A DNA stretch of 24,718 nt, from positions 1-24,718 of the IMG/VR virus record IMGVR_UViG_3300035145_002528; one strand, written 5' to 3'. The translations under genes and the position numbers were made by a program. Below are positions 23,915-24,718 of the stretch, piece after piece. Under the pieces are notes generated by a model. That model made no database searches. It had not been told where the DNA came from and saw only the letters and a program-made list of their open reading frames with translations. Numbering within the stretch: the stretch's first letter is position 1; each line of letters opens with the position of its first letter. The stretch is from a virus.

Positions 23915-24681
23915 AAAAAGAGGGCCGAAGCCCTCTCTGTCGAGAATCATTCCATATACACCAATCAAAGGTATGTCAATCATTCCCTGGATGTTAAACT
24001 TCTCACTCACAATCGTCATTTGTTCTTTGAGCCACTCTAGTGGGCCAGGTGACTAACCTGGTGTTTTAAATCATCTATAAACTTAAAATCTGGGGCGGTG
24101 GATTGTGTTAACGTAATTCGTTAAGTAGTGTAGAATTGTTAATCGTAATCCTGCCGCTACCCCGAGCTTAAAGCCTCTATTATTGAAACTCTTAAAAAAT
24201 CGTAGGTACGTCTCTCGGACTTACATGGTACTCGTTAATCCCAGTCTCGGTTGGTACCGAAGTACCATCTCTGCCTAAAGGGAATAAAGCCTGGACTGCC
24301 GTCCTGTGTTCCTCGGTTTCCTTGCGGGGAAGGTGAGGCTCTTCCTTTTCCATTGCGCCCCTTCCCTAGATTATTGTACTTCATCTTGTGTTTCCGCACT
24401 AGTTTGGGGACTTCTGTATCGAGCGTTTCTTCATACACGGAGACGCTTTCATACCCACTATATTGATTCGTTCTGACCCGTATAATTACGTACTTTCCAG
24501 TACTGGCCCTCTCATTACTCTGCCCGAATATATCTGTTACGATGGGATATACTCAACAGTTTCAGCTGCCAGTCGGGTTGTCCACCTATATATTAGAGCC
24601 TTCCGATTGATAAGATCTTCTATTCGACTCAGGTTATCCATTCACCGATTGTCTCTGTCGGTGGGGTGTTTCCCTCAATAT
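23912..24681 (-). ncRNA. Large structured non-coding RNA (about 770 nt), class unknown
   Basis: The stretch contains no convincing gene but is bounded by a perfect sigma70-type promoter and a perfect intrinsic terminator on the same strand. It is richer in G and C than the neighbouring genes (for example 35 of 60 bases at 24301-24360). Perfect short helices abound. CACCGA/TCGGTG is at 24643-24663. TGGTAC closes a UUCG loop with GTACCA at 24252-24267. GTACT closes a GGAA (GNRA) loop at 24490-24503. GGAC/GTCC is at 24293-24304, GGGAAGG/CCTTCCC at 24327-24366, TTAACG/CGTTAA at 24108-24124, and CCAGGT/ACCTGG at 24045-24061. A longer helix pairs 24092-24104 with 24147-24163 in three blocks (4, 3 and 5 pairs) around the TTAACG hairpin. 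Length, phage setting and ornate folding recall the GOLLD and ROOL classes, but I cannot match either from memory. tRNA, tmRNA and RNase P hallmarks were not seen. Confidence 0.78.
23913..23936 (-). terminator. Intrinsic terminator with C(UUCG)G loop, minus strand
   Basis: On the minus strand AGAGGGC pairs perfectly with GCCCTCT around a TTCG loop, and a run of T follows immediately (A run at 23913-23919 on the plus strand). This is a textbook intrinsic terminator for transcription coming from the right. On the plus strand the hairpin is followed by CTGTCG, not a T run, so it should not work well for the gp29 operon. Confidence 0.9.
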
Positions 24682-24687
24682 ATTATA

Positions 24688-24716
24688 ATTATATCAAGTT
24701 GTTTCGTTGTTGTCAA
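24688..24716 (-). promoter_or_regulatory. Consensus sigma70-type promoter of the ncRNA
   Basis: On the minus strand TTGACA (24711-24716) and TATAAT (24688-24693) are both exact consensus hexamers, separated by exactly 17 bases. Initiation is expected near 24681. A second TATAAT directly follows at 24682-24687. This differs from the NATAAATA late motifs of the structural operons, so the RNA should be made by the unmodified host polymerase, probably early or throughout infection. Confidence 0.85.
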
Positions 24717-24718
24717 CC

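Noticed and set aside
23919-23936. Hairpin as terminator of the gp29 operon
   Set aside because: On the plus strand no T run follows the stem; the A run precedes it, so it serves the minus strand.
24235-24438. Open frame of 67 codons on the minus strand inside the ncRNA region
   Set aside because: Its codon content is low-complexity (Gly, Arg, Pro, Ser), it has no ribosome site, and the DNA is explained by perfect RNA hairpins (24252-24267, 24293-24304).
24251-24466. Open frame of 71 codons on the plus strand, antisense to the ncRNA
   Set aside because: No ribosome site, no family resemblance, and it covers the same hairpins.
24600-24640. GAGTCGAAT-like sequence as a tRNA T-arm
   Set aside because: No acceptor, D-arm or anticodon arm can be built around it, and no CCA end is seen.
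1-24718. CRISPR arrays, insertion sequences or transposases
   Set aside because: No regularly spaced repeats, terminal inverted repeats or transposase motifs were seen.

Overview
The window is a late structural-gene block of a T4-like (straight-tailed, contractile) bacteriophage. The baseplate genes are recognisable by T4 family features: gp48, gp53, a gp27-like hub, gp5, gp25, gp6, a gp7-like wedge and gp8 on the minus strand, and gp4, a gp54-like protein, gp26, a gp51-like extension and a gp29-like tape measure on the plus strand. AT-rich DNA, a DUF4815 family protein, a gp5 without its lysozyme domain, tail-fibre N-termini of the 'INIG..NDGSGD' type and NATAAATA late promoters point to the marine branch of the T4 group (cyanophage or pelagiphage type). 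The host cannot be decided from the sequence.

Layout. From 18915 down to 1, about 19 kb of minus-strand genes form one tightly packed operon with overlaps and gaps of 0 to 42 bases: tail-tube cap, baseplate wedge and hub genes, a baseplate protein with a C-terminal M15 peptidase, then a fibre, a subtilisin-like protease carrying a copper-domain insertion, gp8, and a DUF4815 protein cut by the window edge. From 18985 to 23914 a divergent plus-strand operon carries head completion, tube initiation, tail chaperone and tape-measure genes. The 69-base divergent gap holds late-promoter-like motifs facing both ways.

From 23915 to the right edge there is no credible gene. On the minus strand this stretch has a perfect sigma70-type promoter (TTGACA, 17 bases, TATAAT) at its right end and a perfect intrinsic terminator (C(UUCG)G hairpin plus U run) at its left end. 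About 770 bases between them are raised in GC and rich in short perfect hairpins, including UUCG and GNRA loops. I read this as a large structured non-coding RNA transcribed by the host-type polymerase. It is the most interesting element here.

Other highlights: a -1 programmed frameshift signal (T TTT TTT with an upstream GGAGGG) that would fuse gp26 to a gp51-like tail just before the tape-measure gene; a cupredoxin domain with all four type 1 copper ligands inside a subtilase; and an M15 peptidase domain on a baseplate protein next to a gp5 that has no lysozyme.
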